The translations under genes were made by a program, and so were the position numbers. Below the pieces are notes generated by a model that was not told where the DNA came from, did not search any database, and saw only the letters and a list, made by a program, of their open reading frames with translations. A stretch of 64,000 nucleotides of DNA from Picocystis sp. L7 (lineage: Eukaryota > Chlorophyta > Picocystophyceae > Picocystales > Picocystaceae), in NCBI GenBank assembly GCA_020975725.1, contig QXJR01000020.1:186001-250000 (forward strand). The letters are read 5' to 3'. Of this stretch, positions 32,601 to 42,511 are shown piece after piece (position 1 is the first letter of the stretch; each line of letters opens with the position of its first letter).

Positions 32601-33833
32601 GAATCCTGTCAATGATACTACGGTATCAACCATCGGGCGGTTCGTAACTGGATTGTAGAAAAATTTATCGACTGGGCCGCTGAAGTCAAGACCACCTGCA
32701 AATATGGGGATGACCTTTGCTCCCCTTGCTTCCAGCTCCATCACTTGAGCACTGTAGTGGCCTTCATCACCAGTAACAAGATGGGTCCTCTGAAGAACCA
32801 AACCAATCACAGGCGCATCCTTTGCAAACTTAAGATCTTTCCTGGTGTCGTACCAGTTCAGGTACTCCTTGACGTCCTCGTACATGGCAGGTGCCATCGG
32901 GTGCCAGATGCCTACGTCAGGGAAAACAACTGGGTCCGCGTATTCCATCGTGTTGCTCTGAAGTGCTGGCACGTAGGTATTTGCGATCATAGTCACAAAG
33001 TTCTCCAGGTTTTCCGGGGATCCGCCCAACCAGTACTGCAGGGACATCATGAACGATCTTGCATCCTGAGCTTTGTCCGAGGGGAGGTATTTCAGCACCT
33101 TTGGCAGCGTGCGGATCAGTTTCAGCATTCCGTCCTCAAAGCCACCCCCTCCCTTTGCCTTTTTGGCTTTCATGAAATCGGCCACGACACTCTTGGACTG
33201 GCCCAGTTGTGCCATGGAAAAGGATCCCAGCTTGTTGAGTCGCATGACGGCAGGCATGGAAGGGAAGATGAGGACGGCATCCATTCGTTCTCTCTCTGGT
33301 TGCACCACGTCCAGGACCTTTTCAGCCAGCTCTTCAATGAAGATTAGGGATCCGATGAAGATGTTGGCTTCCTGGACATCTTTCCTAAACTCAGCCACGT
33401 TCTTCTCGCTCCTCAGTTCTTCGAGCAGGTATCCCGAGAGCTGGACGCAAAACTCCTCCCGGGTCTCGTTCAGGTGCTTCACGGCGGCGGAGAGGGAGCT
33501 CTGGTACTGGGCTTCCAACACGGTGTAGACGATCTTCACCACCGGCCTACCTTTGGCGTCCGGTACGATGCGTCGCACGGACGGATCGGTGTTGGTGAAC
33601 ATACCTCTGGGTCCGGCGTCTTCCGCGTCCGGTATTTCCACGGGTTCGCTCTTTTTCGGCGGCGTGGCGATGGCTTGCACCTCGTTCCTTCGCGCAGGCA
33701 CTTTCCATCCCGTCGGCTTCGTGGCGTTCACGAGACGCGTTCCGCGTGCGAATCGGCTCGTTTTCGTGCCGTTCACGCCTCCCACGGCCTTCCTGCCGCC
33801 CGCAGCACGCGTCTGCTGCACGTTCGCCTTCAT
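29622..33833 (-). CDS. CHLH: Magnesium chelatase subunit H (plastid)
   Basis: The large porphyrin-binding subunit that, with ChlI and ChlD, inserts Mg2+ into protoporphyrin IX, the first committed step to chlorophyll. The protein is 1403 residues from the ATG at 33833, close to plant CHLH (about 1380). A basic, Ala-rich transit peptide covers the first 60 or so residues. The conserved body then runs without gaps: [17 protein letters not shown], then EAQYQSSLS, then the N-terminal domain block [19 protein letters not shown]. Later come [72 protein letters not shown] and, near the end, [15 protein letters not shown]. It is intronless over 4.2 kb. The open frame continues 26 codons upstream but begins there only with a TTG; a short 5' exon is possible because a second frame is open at the 5' end. 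Confidence 0.97.
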   Translation of the reverse strand: MKANVQQTRAAGGRKAVGGVNGTKTSRFARGTRLVNATKPTGWKVPARRNEVQAIATPPKKSEPVEIPDAEDAGPRGMFTNTDPSVRRIVPDAKGRPVVKIVYTVLEAQYQSSLSAAVKHLNETREEFCVQLSGYLLEELRSEKNVAEFRKDVQEANIFIGSLIFIEELAEKVLDVVQPERERMDAVLIFPSMPAVMRLNKLGSFSMAQLGQSKSVVADFMKAKKAKGGGGFEDGMLKLIRTLPKVLKYLPSDKAQDARSFMMSLQYWLGGSPENLENFVTMIANTYVPALQSNTMEYADPVVFPDVGIWHPMAPAMYEDVKEYLNWYDTRKDLKFAKDAPVIGLVLQRTHLVTGDEGHYSAQVMELEARGAKVIPIFAGGLDFSGPVDKFFYNPVTNRPMVDTVVSLTGFALVGGPARQDHPKAVDSLKRLDVPYMVACPLVFQTTDEWVDSSLGLHPVQVALQVALPELDGGIEPIIFSGRDSKTGKSHSLYDRVEAVAARSIKWASLRKKKNAEKKLAITVFSFPPDKGNVGTAAYLNVFGSIFKVLNQMKTEGYNVGDLPATEEELIESVLHDKEAQFASPDLNIEYKMPVAEYQKLCTYSGALEENWGPPPGNLNSDGANMLVYGKKYGNIFIGVQPTFGYEGDPMRLLFSKSASPHHGFAAYYTYVEKIFNADAVLHFGTHGSLEFMPGKQVGMSEGCYPDSLIGSIPNMYYYAANNPSEATIAKRRSYANTISYLTPPAENAGLYKGLKELSDLIKSYGELKDSGRGIAICNTIIETARQCNLDRDVSLPDADASTLEAEERDTVVGKCYQKLMEIESRLLPCGLHVIGVPPTAEEAVATLVNIAGIDRPDLEKPVKGLPGILANSIGRDIEQIYRSNDLGKLEDVELLQEITMTSREAVTKFVEGTIDSSGRVNRNDFSANLGRLLMGNSEPWSVALKSTKFASADREDLKSLFDYLGVCLEQVVKDNEIGAFVEAMEGKYTLPGPGGDPIRNPDVLPTGKNIHALDPQAIPTAAACKSAKVVVDRLLERQKQENDGQWPESIALVLWGTDNIKTYGESLAQVMEIVGVRPKPDALGRVNKVELISLEELGRPRIDVVVNCSGVFRDLFINQMNLLDRAVKLAAEADEPLEMNFVRKHSLEQAEEMGVSLRQAATRIFSNASGSYSSNVNLAVENSSWNDEAQLQDMYLSRKSFAFNSDAPGAGMEESKAIFESSLKTVDATFQNLDSSEISLTDVSHYFDSDPTKLVQGLRKDGKKPNSYIADTTTANAQVRSLGETMRLDSRTKLLNPKWYEGMLNSGYEGVREIQKRLTNTMGWSATSGTVDNWVYEEANDTFINDPEMCQRLMDTNPNSFRKLVATFLEANGRGYWDTSEENLDRLRKLYTDVEDKIEGVE

Positions 33834-34944
33834 CCTGGCCTCGTGCACGCCGAAGTTGCGCGTCACTTTCGCGTCTTGGATCGATTTCTGATCGACCAAA
33901 GCACGAGGCAAAGCACGCCATCCCTCCTGGGTGGGGCCTCCAGGGGATGGATCCTGGTGCGCGTCTCAAACGCACCCGATGGGGAGGGCGGGCGAGGGGA
34001 GATCGGGGGGAGGTTGAGACGGGAGGGGAGGGATGCTCTGCGGGGAACGGCGAGGAGGGGGGAAAGGGAGGCGAGAGGAGAGGGGGAGAGAGGGAGGAGG
34101 GAGGCGGGAGGTGCAGAGGACGCGGTGGATAACCGGGCGTGAGATCCGCGGATCGGGCGTCGTGGCTCGCGGAGGATCCCGCGGAGATCTCCTGCTCGAT
34201 CCTGGGACTCAAGTCTCCCGTCCTCTTCGGGTCCGGCAGTATTGATCCCAGAATCTACCGCTTATCCTCGGGAGGGTCAGGTGGGGGTGGTTCGCGTGTC
34301 CATCCCGTGGCTGAGCTGGGACATGGAGGCGTCTCCACGTCACCAACAGTTGCACCCACAAAGCGATGGATGCAGATGGGTCCCACCATCGAACCGAGCC
34401 TAGATGAGGTGCACAGACACACGCGGATGGGGGCGTGTTTTCCATCCATCGGTGGATCTCCAGGGAAGCCCCGTGGCGGTGGAGGGAAGGGAAGGATGCA
34501 CGCCTTCTTTCGTCGACCTTCCACCTTCGTTCCGTGGGATAGGCTAGGTGGATCCAGGACCATTCGATCCACCCGCCATCGAAGGGAAGGACGTCGTCCT
34601 GAACCGTTGCAGAAAAAGAATCTTCTCTCCTGGCTTCCACCTGGGGAAGCTGTACATCAACTCCATGTGGTCCCCGACTGGACCACTCCCATCTCTCTCC
34701 CGAAACCAGACACTCGGACCCAACCCCGATTCCAAAGGGAAACACGAACCGAACGCAGACCCGAACGCTTCAAAGGAACGAAAGGAAGGATGCCTCCGTT
34801 CGAAACGGGGCGAACGCGATTCGATAGGGTCGAGGTCGGCACGTCCGACCGATCCCGCAGAGGAAGTCCGGTCGTTGCTTAACAGGTCTCCTCTGCGGCA
34901 TACGGTACCGAGGGGGCACTCGAGTGCACGCACTCGCGCGCGCG
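33834..34944. promoter_or_regulatory. Divergent CHLH/fibrillin promoter with GA-rich tract
   Basis: 1.1 kb between two plastid-protein genes transcribed away from each other. 33978-34118 is almost purely G and A on the plus strand, so it is CT-rich in the sense of CHLH, like a plant Y-patch core-promoter signal. The reading frames open here are compositional shadows. A GCTTAACAGG lies at 34876-34885, 60 bp before the fibrillin start. Confidence 0.45.
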
Positions 34945-35844
34945 ATGGCGACGACGTCTTCGCACGAAGCAACGCATCGCCAGCTTCGAAAGCGCAACGA
35001 ACGCGGCCCTATCGGATCCCTACGGACGCATCAACGGAATGGGCATCGTAGGAAACCGGTGTGGAGGAAGAAGAGCGAAGAAGCGGGCGTGTGGATGGGA
35101 AACACGCCTGCACGGATGGGATGGCACCGGTGGCACCGGGAGCTTCGATCCACTTCGTCGGATGGAGCGTCGGTTTCGAACCACGTCGAAGACGCGAAGG
35201 TGGAGCTGATGCGAATCCTGGGAGACAGAAGTGGAAAGGACCTCGCTGGGAGAAATCAAGCCAACCGACGCGTGGAAGATCTGGTCCAGTTCCTGATGGA
35301 CAGGAATCCTACGCCCAAACCCAACCGAAGCGAACGCCTGCCTGGCAAATGGAGCTTGATCTGCACCTACAAACCAGGAGAAAAAGCTGCTGATTTCTTT
35401 TCCTTGCAAAGCTGGAAGGAGTACCTCCTGGAAGGAGGACCAAGCCCCGTGCAAAGCCTGGTGGTGGGCAATCAACGCAGCGTGACAGGCATCTCGCAAG
35501 TGCTATATTTACCCGAACAGGTTGGAGGAAATGGTGGAGCCGTGGAAACGATTGTGGAATTTTCCTCGCAAATCAAAGGTACCTTGTGCTTGAAGGCAGT
35601 GGTAGAGTCACTAGAGGGCGAGAAGAGGATACGGTTTCGATTCGATGGAGGACACTTTCGCTTCACTCACCTGCCTTTCTTGAACGAGTTGGGCAGACCC
35701 GTGGAGTTTCCGTATCCCGTACCATTCAGATTACTGGGGAAGAAAGCACAAGCCTGGTTGGATACTGTCTACATGGACGAGGACCTTCGAATTGCCATCG
35801 GAAACCGAGGGTCTGTCTTTCTCCTGGTACCTGGAGCTACGTAG
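34945..35844 (+). CDS. Fibrillin / plastid lipid-associated protein (PAP)
   Basis: A 299-residue protein. The N-terminal 60 residues are Ser/Thr/Arg-rich with few acids, as in a plastid transit peptide. The PAP_fibrillin domain begins with a helical part (DAKVELMRILGDRSGKDLAG). Then come the lipocalin-like strands: LPGKWSLICTY near 130, VEFSSQIKGTLCLKAV and the signature tail WLDTVYMDEDLRIAIGNRGS followed by VFLL. Fibrillins stabilise plastoglobules and thylakoid lipids. The ATG at 34945 is used; the frame upstream begins only with a GTG. AATAAA lies at 35922-35927. The fibrillin subgroup cannot be told. Confidence 0.9.
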   Translation: MATTSSHEATHRQLRKRNERGPIGSLRTHQRNGHRRKPVWRKKSEEAGVWMGNTPARMGWHRWHRELRSTSSDGASVSNHVEDAKVELMRILGDRSGKDLAGRNQANRRVEDLVQFLMDRNPTPKPNRSERLPGKWSLICTYKPGEKAADFFSLQSWKEYLLEGGPSPVQSLVVGNQRSVTGISQVLYLPEQVGGNGGAVETIVEFSSQIKGTLCLKAVVESLEGEKRIRFRFDGGHFRFTHLPFLNELGRPVEFPYPVPFRLLGKKAQAWLDTVYMDEDLRIAIGNRGSVFLLVPGAT

Positions 35845-37067
35845 CAATCCAGGCGATTGGGATCCAATCCTGTAGACAGTTGAAGCACTTGACTGGAGAG
35901 ACGTATGGAAGTCTTCTTTGCAATAAAACATGTGCACGCTCTGATCCTTTGATGGCAACATTTACCACCTGCTAGTGTTGAATCCTTGTGCTGTTCGCAC
36001 TTGCGGGTCACCCCTCTTTCGGACCATTCCCAGAAGATCGATGAGGTTGGACTCCGGCAATGCCTAATACTACACTCTGGCAGGTCTGGTCAGAATGCAA
36101 GTGTATGCAGGATGCAGGTACTCTTCCTCAAAACCTCTCCAGGGAGTTTCGCTCTGTGCATTCGAGAAAGTACCAAAGGACAGTGCTCAAACGATGCATT
36201 TTGATCATCGGAGCGAACCATCAATTTGCAACCATGGCGTTGGTAGCCACAGAAAGGGTTCATCTACGCACATTTGAGTTCATCATGTGCCGGGCACGCT
36301 TTGGCTCTTCGTAAATGTTCATGGACTTGGATTTGCTGTGATAGACTGGGGGTAGGAACGATGCCCGAGTTGGCCAAGATCACGCTCGTAGCTCCTCTTT
36401 TTGGAGAGACAGTTTGTCACATGGTTTGGATGCAGATCATTGACGATGCTTGGCGAATCAAAACTATCCTTCCACTTCAAGATTCTGGTGAAGTCACCAG
36501 GACGACCGGCCTTGTCTCGTGCCTGCGGAGTCGGTTTCACTCGACAAGAGTTGTAGCTGTTTTTGCGAACCATCTGCCCTTGGTAACCGGGAAGTCTCAT
36601 GCAATATACCGCCGGCATCCGATCATCGGTTCTCATCCATCAGGCCAGTCTTTTTCGGTTGGCCTTTTCCCTCGTTATTGTTCCCCCGGGGATGGGTGTG
36701 CGCTTTGGGATGGAGCTCTCTCGTACCTGGCCGTGGCATGTGGTATCCCTCCATCCTCATTCGTGCAGGTGCCTTTTCTGACCACCCATCCCTTCTCTTC
36801 TCCAACTTCATCGCCACTGCCCACGAACCGGATGGCTCGCCCCGCTTCGATGGTACAACCGTTGTGTCCAATCGGGGCACCTGCGGGGTGGGAAGGGACA
36901 GCTGTGTGGGGTTGTGTGGGGGGAGTTGAAACGACCCTACACAACCCATGCGCGTGGGGACACAACGAAGGACACAACCGCATCCAACACGTGCAAGTCC
37001 TGCCGGTGCGGCTATTGCAGGGAACCAGGGACGTGGCGGGAGACGTTCTCGAGTGGAGGTCGCAAAG
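35845..37067. other. Intergenic block
   Basis: Contains the fibrillin 3' region and the promoter of the following gene. The end (36900-36930) has repeated GTTGTGTGGGG-like motifs. No recognisable gene. An in-frame ATG at 36948 would extend the next protein by 40 residues. Confidence 0.5.
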
Positions 37068-38528
37068 ATGGACGTCACCAAGCACCTGGTGAAACAAAGG
37101 CTGTGCTACGAGGTGTTGAAGCTGGTCAGCGAAGAACACGACAATCCAGCTCGGCTGGAAAAGTTCTTCCAGGAAGACATACAGGCGTGGCCGTCCAAAG
37201 GAAGCACGAAAGTCAAAAGGAAGCAGCTGTTCGACTTCTTTCCTATCCACACGGAGAACGTAACTCACGAAGAGGATGTGACCGTCCTCCTTGCCTGTAT
37301 AGGCGCGAAGAAGCCAGCAATGTCGATGAAGTTGGTAGATCTCGGTCATCCGAAATCTCAAGCATTTGCGGAGTTGACAACGTGCATCGAGATTGGGGAC
37401 GTAGCCCTTCTCCAGCACTTGATCGAAAATGGATGGAAAGCATGGAATCCTCCACCGCAGCAACGCAATGGAGGCAACGATGGGATCTTGGGAATCATGT
37501 GGTGGAACGTTTTGATCTGCGAGGCCATGACCAGTGTGCGTCCCTATGAAAAATGCCTGGAAGCCTGTTCCATGCTGGTGAAGGCCGGTGGCAACGGGAC
37601 AGCAATATCGTATAGGTCAAAGCCACCAGTGATCCAGGCCTTAGAGCACGAGGATCTCTCTGTGGATAACAGACTGGTTGACCTGCTGACTTCGAACTAT
37701 TCACCGGCTCTGGATAGATTTTTCTCGGAAGATCAGTCCGTGTTGCATGAAATTGCACGTCTTGACAAGCCAAAAATTTACATGGAGCTGGTGAGGAGAG
37801 GTGCAGATCCCCTCAAAAAGGATGAATATGGTTGCACACCTTTCCTTGCTGCCGTTAGGCAATGGAGTTGTCAAATGGTGCAAGAACTTACAGCATCATC
37901 CATGTCCAATGTCGTCTTCCACACCACCAAGTACAAACTATATCCAAGTGCAAAGCCTTTCACTGCAGTGAACATCTATCTGGACAATGTCCGAGTGCTA
38001 GTTTGGCTTGAAAATTACAGGGAAGTAGAGTACCACGAGGTCGGAATCATGCTTGGGGCAGTCATGGAAGCGGGTGGCAAAAAACTGCGAAAGATGACAA
38101 CTTCTATTCGTAGACCTTTCTGCTTTGAGGCGGAGTCAGAAGATGGTGACATCCTGCAAGAAGAACATTTTATCTTTCCGGACAGAAACTGCAATAGCAA
38201 CACACAATGTACCATACCAGACCCAGGAGAGTACAAAGTGTGGGACTTGATCATGGTGTTCATGCGTTTCTTTGGGTACTTGGAGGGCGTGACCATACAC
38301 GAATTTTATGGACAGCCCAAACCTGCTGTACCTTATCCTGCTGTCAATATCTGGTCAAAGGACATGCACAAGCATTTCCCCGGGCCTTTCAAGAGGGTAG
38401 TTGCAGAACTTCTGAGAATCCGACATTCTCAAACCAAAGTCGGCAATGGCCCTTTTGCTGGCTTTGGTGACGACTGCATGGAAGAAGTGTTCAAGGCATT
38501 GGAGCTATGTGGAAAGATTCATTGGTAA
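37068..38528 (+). CDS. Ankyrin-repeat-like protein of unknown function
   Basis: A 486-residue protein from the ATG at 37068, whose context AAAGATGG is good; an ATG at 36948 in frame would add 40 low-complexity residues. The middle has degenerate ankyrin-type helices: ELTTCIEIGDVALLQHLIEN, then LHEIARLDKPKIYMELVRRG followed by ADPLKKDEYGCTPFLAAVR. The C-terminal 200 residues are not repeats. They contain NVRVLVWLENYREVEYHEV and EYKVWDLIMVFMRFFGYLEG and look like a separate globular domain I do not recognise. No signal or transit peptide is evident. The gene is intronless and is followed by the convergent glutathione synthetase gene. Confidence 0.65.
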   Translation: MDVTKHLVKQRLCYEVLKLVSEEHDNPARLEKFFQEDIQAWPSKGSTKVKRKQLFDFFPIHTENVTHEEDVTVLLACIGAKKPAMSMKLVDLGHPKSQAFAELTTCIEIGDVALLQHLIENGWKAWNPPPQQRNGGNDGILGIMWWNVLICEAMTSVRPYEKCLEACSMLVKAGGNGTAISYRSKPPVIQALEHEDLSVDNRLVDLLTSNYSPALDRFFSEDQSVLHEIARLDKPKIYMELVRRGADPLKKDEYGCTPFLAAVRQWSCQMVQELTASSMSNVVFHTTKYKLYPSAKPFTAVNIYLDNVRVLVWLENYREVEYHEVGIMLGAVMEAGGKKLRKMTTSIRRPFCFEAESEDGDILQEEHFIFPDRNCNSNTQCTIPDPGEYKVWDLIMVFMRFFGYLEGVTIHEFYGQPKPAVPYPAVNIWSKDMHKHFPGPFKRVVAELLRIRHSQTKVGNGPFAGFGDDCMEEVFKALELCGKIHW

Positions 38529-39574
38529 CTGCAGCAACTGCGCTACAATTCCTGTCTGCCTAAAGCAGTAAACTTTGACCAGCATGTGGCACTGTTTCTA
38601 AAAATTGAAGGCTCTTGAGAAAGTCTGCTCAATCTTTGCAAGGACAGTCTTTGTATATTTGGCTGTGCTTGTCATTGCTTCGCCTGAAAGCATAGATTTT
38701 TGTTGTGAATGATCGGGCATCTTTGGTCATGCTTCAACTTGAAGTGATCCGCTCACACATCTGGTGCTCCTCTGGCAAACTGTACAAACTAGCTGCTCTA
38801 CTCGTCAACTGTCAAAAGGGTGGACAGACTCTCTGATTTCCCACGTCTAGGTGGTCAATACCAGGAGAAACTCACAGCTGAAATTGCATCACAAGGTGGC
38901 TCGCTAGTACTGATATTCTTGCTTACAGCAGTATACCAGGTTTGGGACAAATCGAAAGTGAGCAAGGCTGCCGGGATGGTGAAGTAAGTCACGTTTGCCC
39001 TCGTATTCTCGTAACACACTGCCTGGCTCATGTGAAACTTGAAGGAAGGACATCTAGTGCAAGAGCAACCGCGTCTGGAGCAAGACTGCCTCGTACGCGA
39101 GGGCTTGTAACACTGTTGACAAGCCAATACGACAATGAGCGTGCAGGAAGTCTGGCTGTGGGAAGGAGAGGAGGATACATTTGAATGGTTGCTTTCAAAG
39201 GGCAAGCGGGTAGAAATGGGGACAAATGCATGTGTCCACACTGAAGAAGACACTTGGCCGATTGCGGCATATCGTGGTTGATGGCCACAGATCTTCTGCG
39301 CTTGCAATTTGAACAGATGTGTGTGGCCAGCCACACAAAAGAATGACTTCGCCAGGAACCTATATGCTCTGCAAGTTTGGATGCAGCAGAACCGAAAAGA
39401 AAGCAAGGCATGCTGGCAAGATGTTTGCTTTGCAGAAAGCAAAGGTCCATAGGCGCTCGTTTCTGCCTCGGGGCAACGGGCAAATATATGGACAAATGCG
39501 AGGTCGTCCCAATACAACAATGCCAAAGAGCTTCCGCGCTGTACCACGACTTGTCTGCTTCGAGCTGTTCAATG
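38529..39574. other. Convergent intergenic region with an unresolved Cys-rich frame
   Basis: Between the ankyrin-like gene and glutathione synthetase. The minus strand is open from about 39547 to 38855 and reads Cys-rich, for example SCSRRGCSCTRCPSFKFH near 39050, with a plausible tail. It has no ATG at the head and overlaps the end of the glutathione synthetase message. It may be a small spliced gene or chance; I do not call it a gene. Confidence 0.3.
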
Positions 39575-41023
39575 TCAAAAGCTTGCCCAGTACGGTTCAT
39601 CTTCAACCAGAAGCGGACTGTCCAATACTGCAAATCCAGCTGCGACCCCTCCTTCGTCTGACTCTGCCGCCTTGGTACGCAGAAGATGCCCAATTCCCTT
39701 ATCAAGCAGGACTTGACCATCCTTCTCAAGGAACACAGAATAGATGCCAAGCTCAGAGACAGCATCTACTTCGCTAACCTTTCCATTTCGAAGCATTGGG
39801 GTTCGATGAAGTGGAGGGAAGATTCTCTGCATAAGAATATATCCCCCCAAGCCTATCCCGGAGCGCAGAACTGGTACAATATCTTCCCCATAAACGTTGT
39901 TCCCTCCTCCTTCCCGTTGGGGCTTCAAAACGTATTGCTTGGGTTTTTCAAGTGCAAGCTGCACTGCTTCCGTTCCACATGGCCCATCTAAGCTCCATAG
40001 CCCTGCGAAGCACTCGCGTAGGGCTTCCACGTGGGGTGATTCTTCACCCAGTAGTCCTTCTAGCGTGCCCGGCACAGCCAGCATTTGCTGCACCTTTTTG
40101 GTCCCAGCCAGATGGAGGGCCACGTCAGGACACTCGCAAGCATTGCTGGCATGAATGCGCGCGCGTCCTTCCCATTCTTTTTCTGAGGGATAATCATCCG
40201 GAGAATATCCTGCTCTAAAATACGCGACAGAAACGCGCTTTCCATGCATCCAAAGGCTTCCATTCTCATCCAGCTTTGACATGTCTGCGATCTCCTCTAG
40301 CGTGGCACGCAGGGTCGATACCTTGTACAGCTGCCACATCCTGTCTGCAATCCACAGCTGATCGAAGATATTCCTTTCGTTTGGCTGCACAACGAACAGC
40401 ACCACATCGGAGATTTCTCCTCCTTCTTCGTTTGGATGGCCTTTGCCCTCTTGGTACGCCATTGCAGCAGTAGAGAGTGCCTCTGCGACTCCTTCTAGGG
40501 CTTCATTCTTGGGCATCTGTTCCTGATCCTTCGGGTTGAAGGTCAGATGCATTTCAGTGGTTCGCGTGGCCAGTGCGGCGAAGGAGCTTGCGATTGTGTT
40601 GACTTCCACCTGCAGCAGCGATTGGGTGGCTGAGTCCACCATGTAATCTGCTCTCAGCACTCCCAATCGGTTTTTCTTCCATGTATGTGTGTTGGTTCGG
40701 TCCTGTTCGGTTCCTTGTACGAGCAGGTCCACCAGTCGTTTCGTGAAGGGATCGTGTTCGGCAGCAGGAGCCACGGCTTGAAGCAGGAACTCCTTTTTGT
40801 TGGCTGCGGTTCTCATGGCGACGTTGGCTGAATGGGCCAAGTGTTTGGCTTGTTGGAACGCTTTCCTTGGAAACGGCGTGGGACGGATCGACACCGGCGC
40901 GGGTGCGGCTTGTTCCCATCCACATCCGTTGGACGAAGCGGGATGGGAGGTGCTGCTGCTTCCGCTGGCCACCGAGAGTCCGTGCAGCAGCGCCCACTGC
41001 GACGCTTCCATGCCGCATCCCAT
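39575..41023 (-). CDS. GSS: Glutathione synthetase, eukaryotic type
   Basis: The ATP-grasp ligase that joins glycine to gamma-glutamylcysteine, the last step of glutathione synthesis. The protein is 482 residues from the ATG at 41023, close to the usual 470-480. Hallmarks are NRLGVLRADYMVD and LLQVEVNTIASSFAAL (substrate and Mg2+ binding), VAYFRAGYSPDDYPSE, IHASNACECPDVALHLAGTK, the glycine-rich ATP loop KPQREGGGNNVYGEDI, and GGYILMQRIFPP. The open frame continues far upstream through microsatellite and minisatellite DNA; that part is not coding. No clear transit peptide is seen, so a cytosolic enzyme is likely. The gene is divergent from the TMEM184-like gene. Confidence 0.95.
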   Translation of the reverse strand: MGCGMEASQWALLHGLSVASGSSSTSHPASSNGCGWEQAAPAPVSIRPTPFPRKAFQQAKHLAHSANVAMRTAANKKEFLLQAVAPAAEHDPFTKRLVDLLVQGTEQDRTNTHTWKKNRLGVLRADYMVDSATQSLLQVEVNTIASSFAALATRTTEMHLTFNPKDQEQMPKNEALEGVAEALSTAAMAYQEGKGHPNEEGGEISDVVLFVVQPNERNIFDQLWIADRMWQLYKVSTLRATLEEIADMSKLDENGSLWMHGKRVSVAYFRAGYSPDDYPSEKEWEGRARIHASNACECPDVALHLAGTKKVQQMLAVPGTLEGLLGEESPHVEALRECFAGLWSLDGPCGTEAVQLALEKPKQYVLKPQREGGGNNVYGEDIVPVLRSGIGLGGYILMQRIFPPLHRTPMLRNGKVSEVDAVSELGIYSVFLEKDGQVLLDKGIGHLLRTKAAESDEGGVAAGFAVLDSPLLVEDEPYWASF

Positions 41024-41132
41024 CGTCCACGTCCTCGACCACCACTCGATCTCCCTCCTTGTCCCTCCCTGGGCCACTCCCTCTGCTTCATCCCATCTCC
41101 CAACTGGCTTCGGACACACATAAACACACACA

Positions 41133-41196
41133 CATACATACATACATACATACATACATACATACATACATACATACATACATACATACATACATA
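41133..41196. repeat. (CATA)16 microsatellite
   Basis: Sixteen uninterrupted CATA units, preceded by a short CA repeat from about 41115. It lies about 110 bp upstream of the glutathione synthetase start codon on the minus strand, so length changes could affect that promoter. Confidence 0.98.
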
Positions 41197-41309
41197 CACG
41201 TTCTTTGGGTATGCTCCTCTCTCGGTCTCTCCTTGGACTCTCTTGGAGTCCCTGTTTCTCTCTATGCGTGTGCATCCCATCATCCATTGCTTCACCAATC
41301 ATCTCCATG

Positions 41310-42146
41310 CCATCCATCCCTCTCTTGTGGAATCCCAATGCCATCCATCCCTCTCTTGTGGAATCCCAATGCCATCCATCCCTCTCTTGTGGAATCCCAA
41401 TGCCATCCATCCCTCTCTTGTGGAATCCCAATGCCATCCATCCCTCTCTTGTGCCATCTCCATGCCATCCATCCCTCTCTTGTGCCATCTCCATGCCATC
41501 CATCCCTCTCTTGTGCCATCTCCATGCCATCCATCCCTCTCTTGTGGAATCCCAATGCCATCCATCCCTCTCTTGTGCCATCTCCATGCCATCCATCCCT
41601 CTCTTGTGCCATCTCCATGCCATCCATCCCTCTCTTGTGGAATCCCAATGCCATCCATCCCTCTCTTGTGGAATCCCAATGCCATCCATCCCTCTCTTGT
41701 GCCATCTCCATGCCATCCATCCCTCTCTTGTGGAATCCCAATGCCATCCATCCCTCTCTTGTGGAATCCCAATGCCATCCATCCCTCTCTTGTGGAATCC
41801 CAATGCCATCCATCCCTCTCTTGTGCCATCTCCATGCCATCCATCCCTCTCTTGTGCCATCTCCATGCCATCCATCCCTCTCTTGTGCCATCTCCATGCC
41901 ATCCATCCCTCTCTTGTGGAATCCCAATGCCATCCATCCCTCTCTTGTGGAATCCCAATGCCATCCATCCCTCTCTTGTGCCATCTCCATGCCATCCATC
42001 CCTCTCTTGTGGAATCCCAATGCCATCCATCCCTCTCTTGTGGAATCCCAATGCCATCCATCCCTCTCTTGTGGAATCCCAATGCCATCCATCCCTCTCT
42101 TGTGGAATCCCAATGCCATCCATCCCTCTCTTGTGCCATCTCCATG
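41310..42146. repeat. 31-bp minisatellite, 27 units of two variants
   Basis: Twenty-seven head-to-tail 31-bp units, each beginning CCATCCATCCCTCTCTTGTG. Units differ only in the last 11 bases: type A ends GAATCCCAATG, type B ends CCATCTCCATG. In order they read AAAABBBABBAABAAABBBAABAAAAB. Within each type the units appear identical, which suggests recent homogenisation. The repeat lies in the divergent promoter between glutathione synthetase and the TMEM184-like gene. Because 31 is not a multiple of three and no phase contains a stop codon, long open frames run through it on both strands; they are not genes. Confidence 0.98.
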
Positions 42147-42511
42147 CCGTCCTTGTCCTGGTCCATGTTCTTGTCTCCTTGTCCACCCCATCTGATCGTG
42201 TGCGAAGCCGTGGGATCCCCCACGAACCCGTGCGAGACAGGGTCGGGGGTGGGGATCCACAGCAAATAGAAGGGAAAGCGATAAAAGGGGATCGAAGGAG
42301 ATGGAAGGAACCCCGACCCCCCCCTCTCCTGGAACCCCGCTGGAGAAGAAACTCCCATTCCTCTTCGGTCGATGGTCGGATGGAGGCACCAGGGAACCAT
42401 CCCACCATCACGAAGTTGGACAAACGAAGTTGACGATGGCGAAAGACGGAGCCAAGAGCGCAAGAACGCGAAGCGAAGGGAAGAGGTGAAGGGAAAAAGG
42501 AGAGGTGCAGC

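Noticed and set aside
33547-34212. A 221-codon minus-strand frame overlapping the start of CHLH
   Set aside because: Arg/Glu-rich composition typical of a shifted frame; the CHLH frame carries the transit peptide and conserved body.
38855-39547. 230-codon Cys-rich minus-strand frame
   Set aside because: No ATG at its head and it overlaps the glutathione synthetase message; kept only as a note under the intergenic region.
40832-42433. Three long overlapping plus-strand frames (354-533 codons) with HPSL-type repeats
   Set aside because: They are translations of the minisatellite in its three phases and have no conserved sequence outside it.
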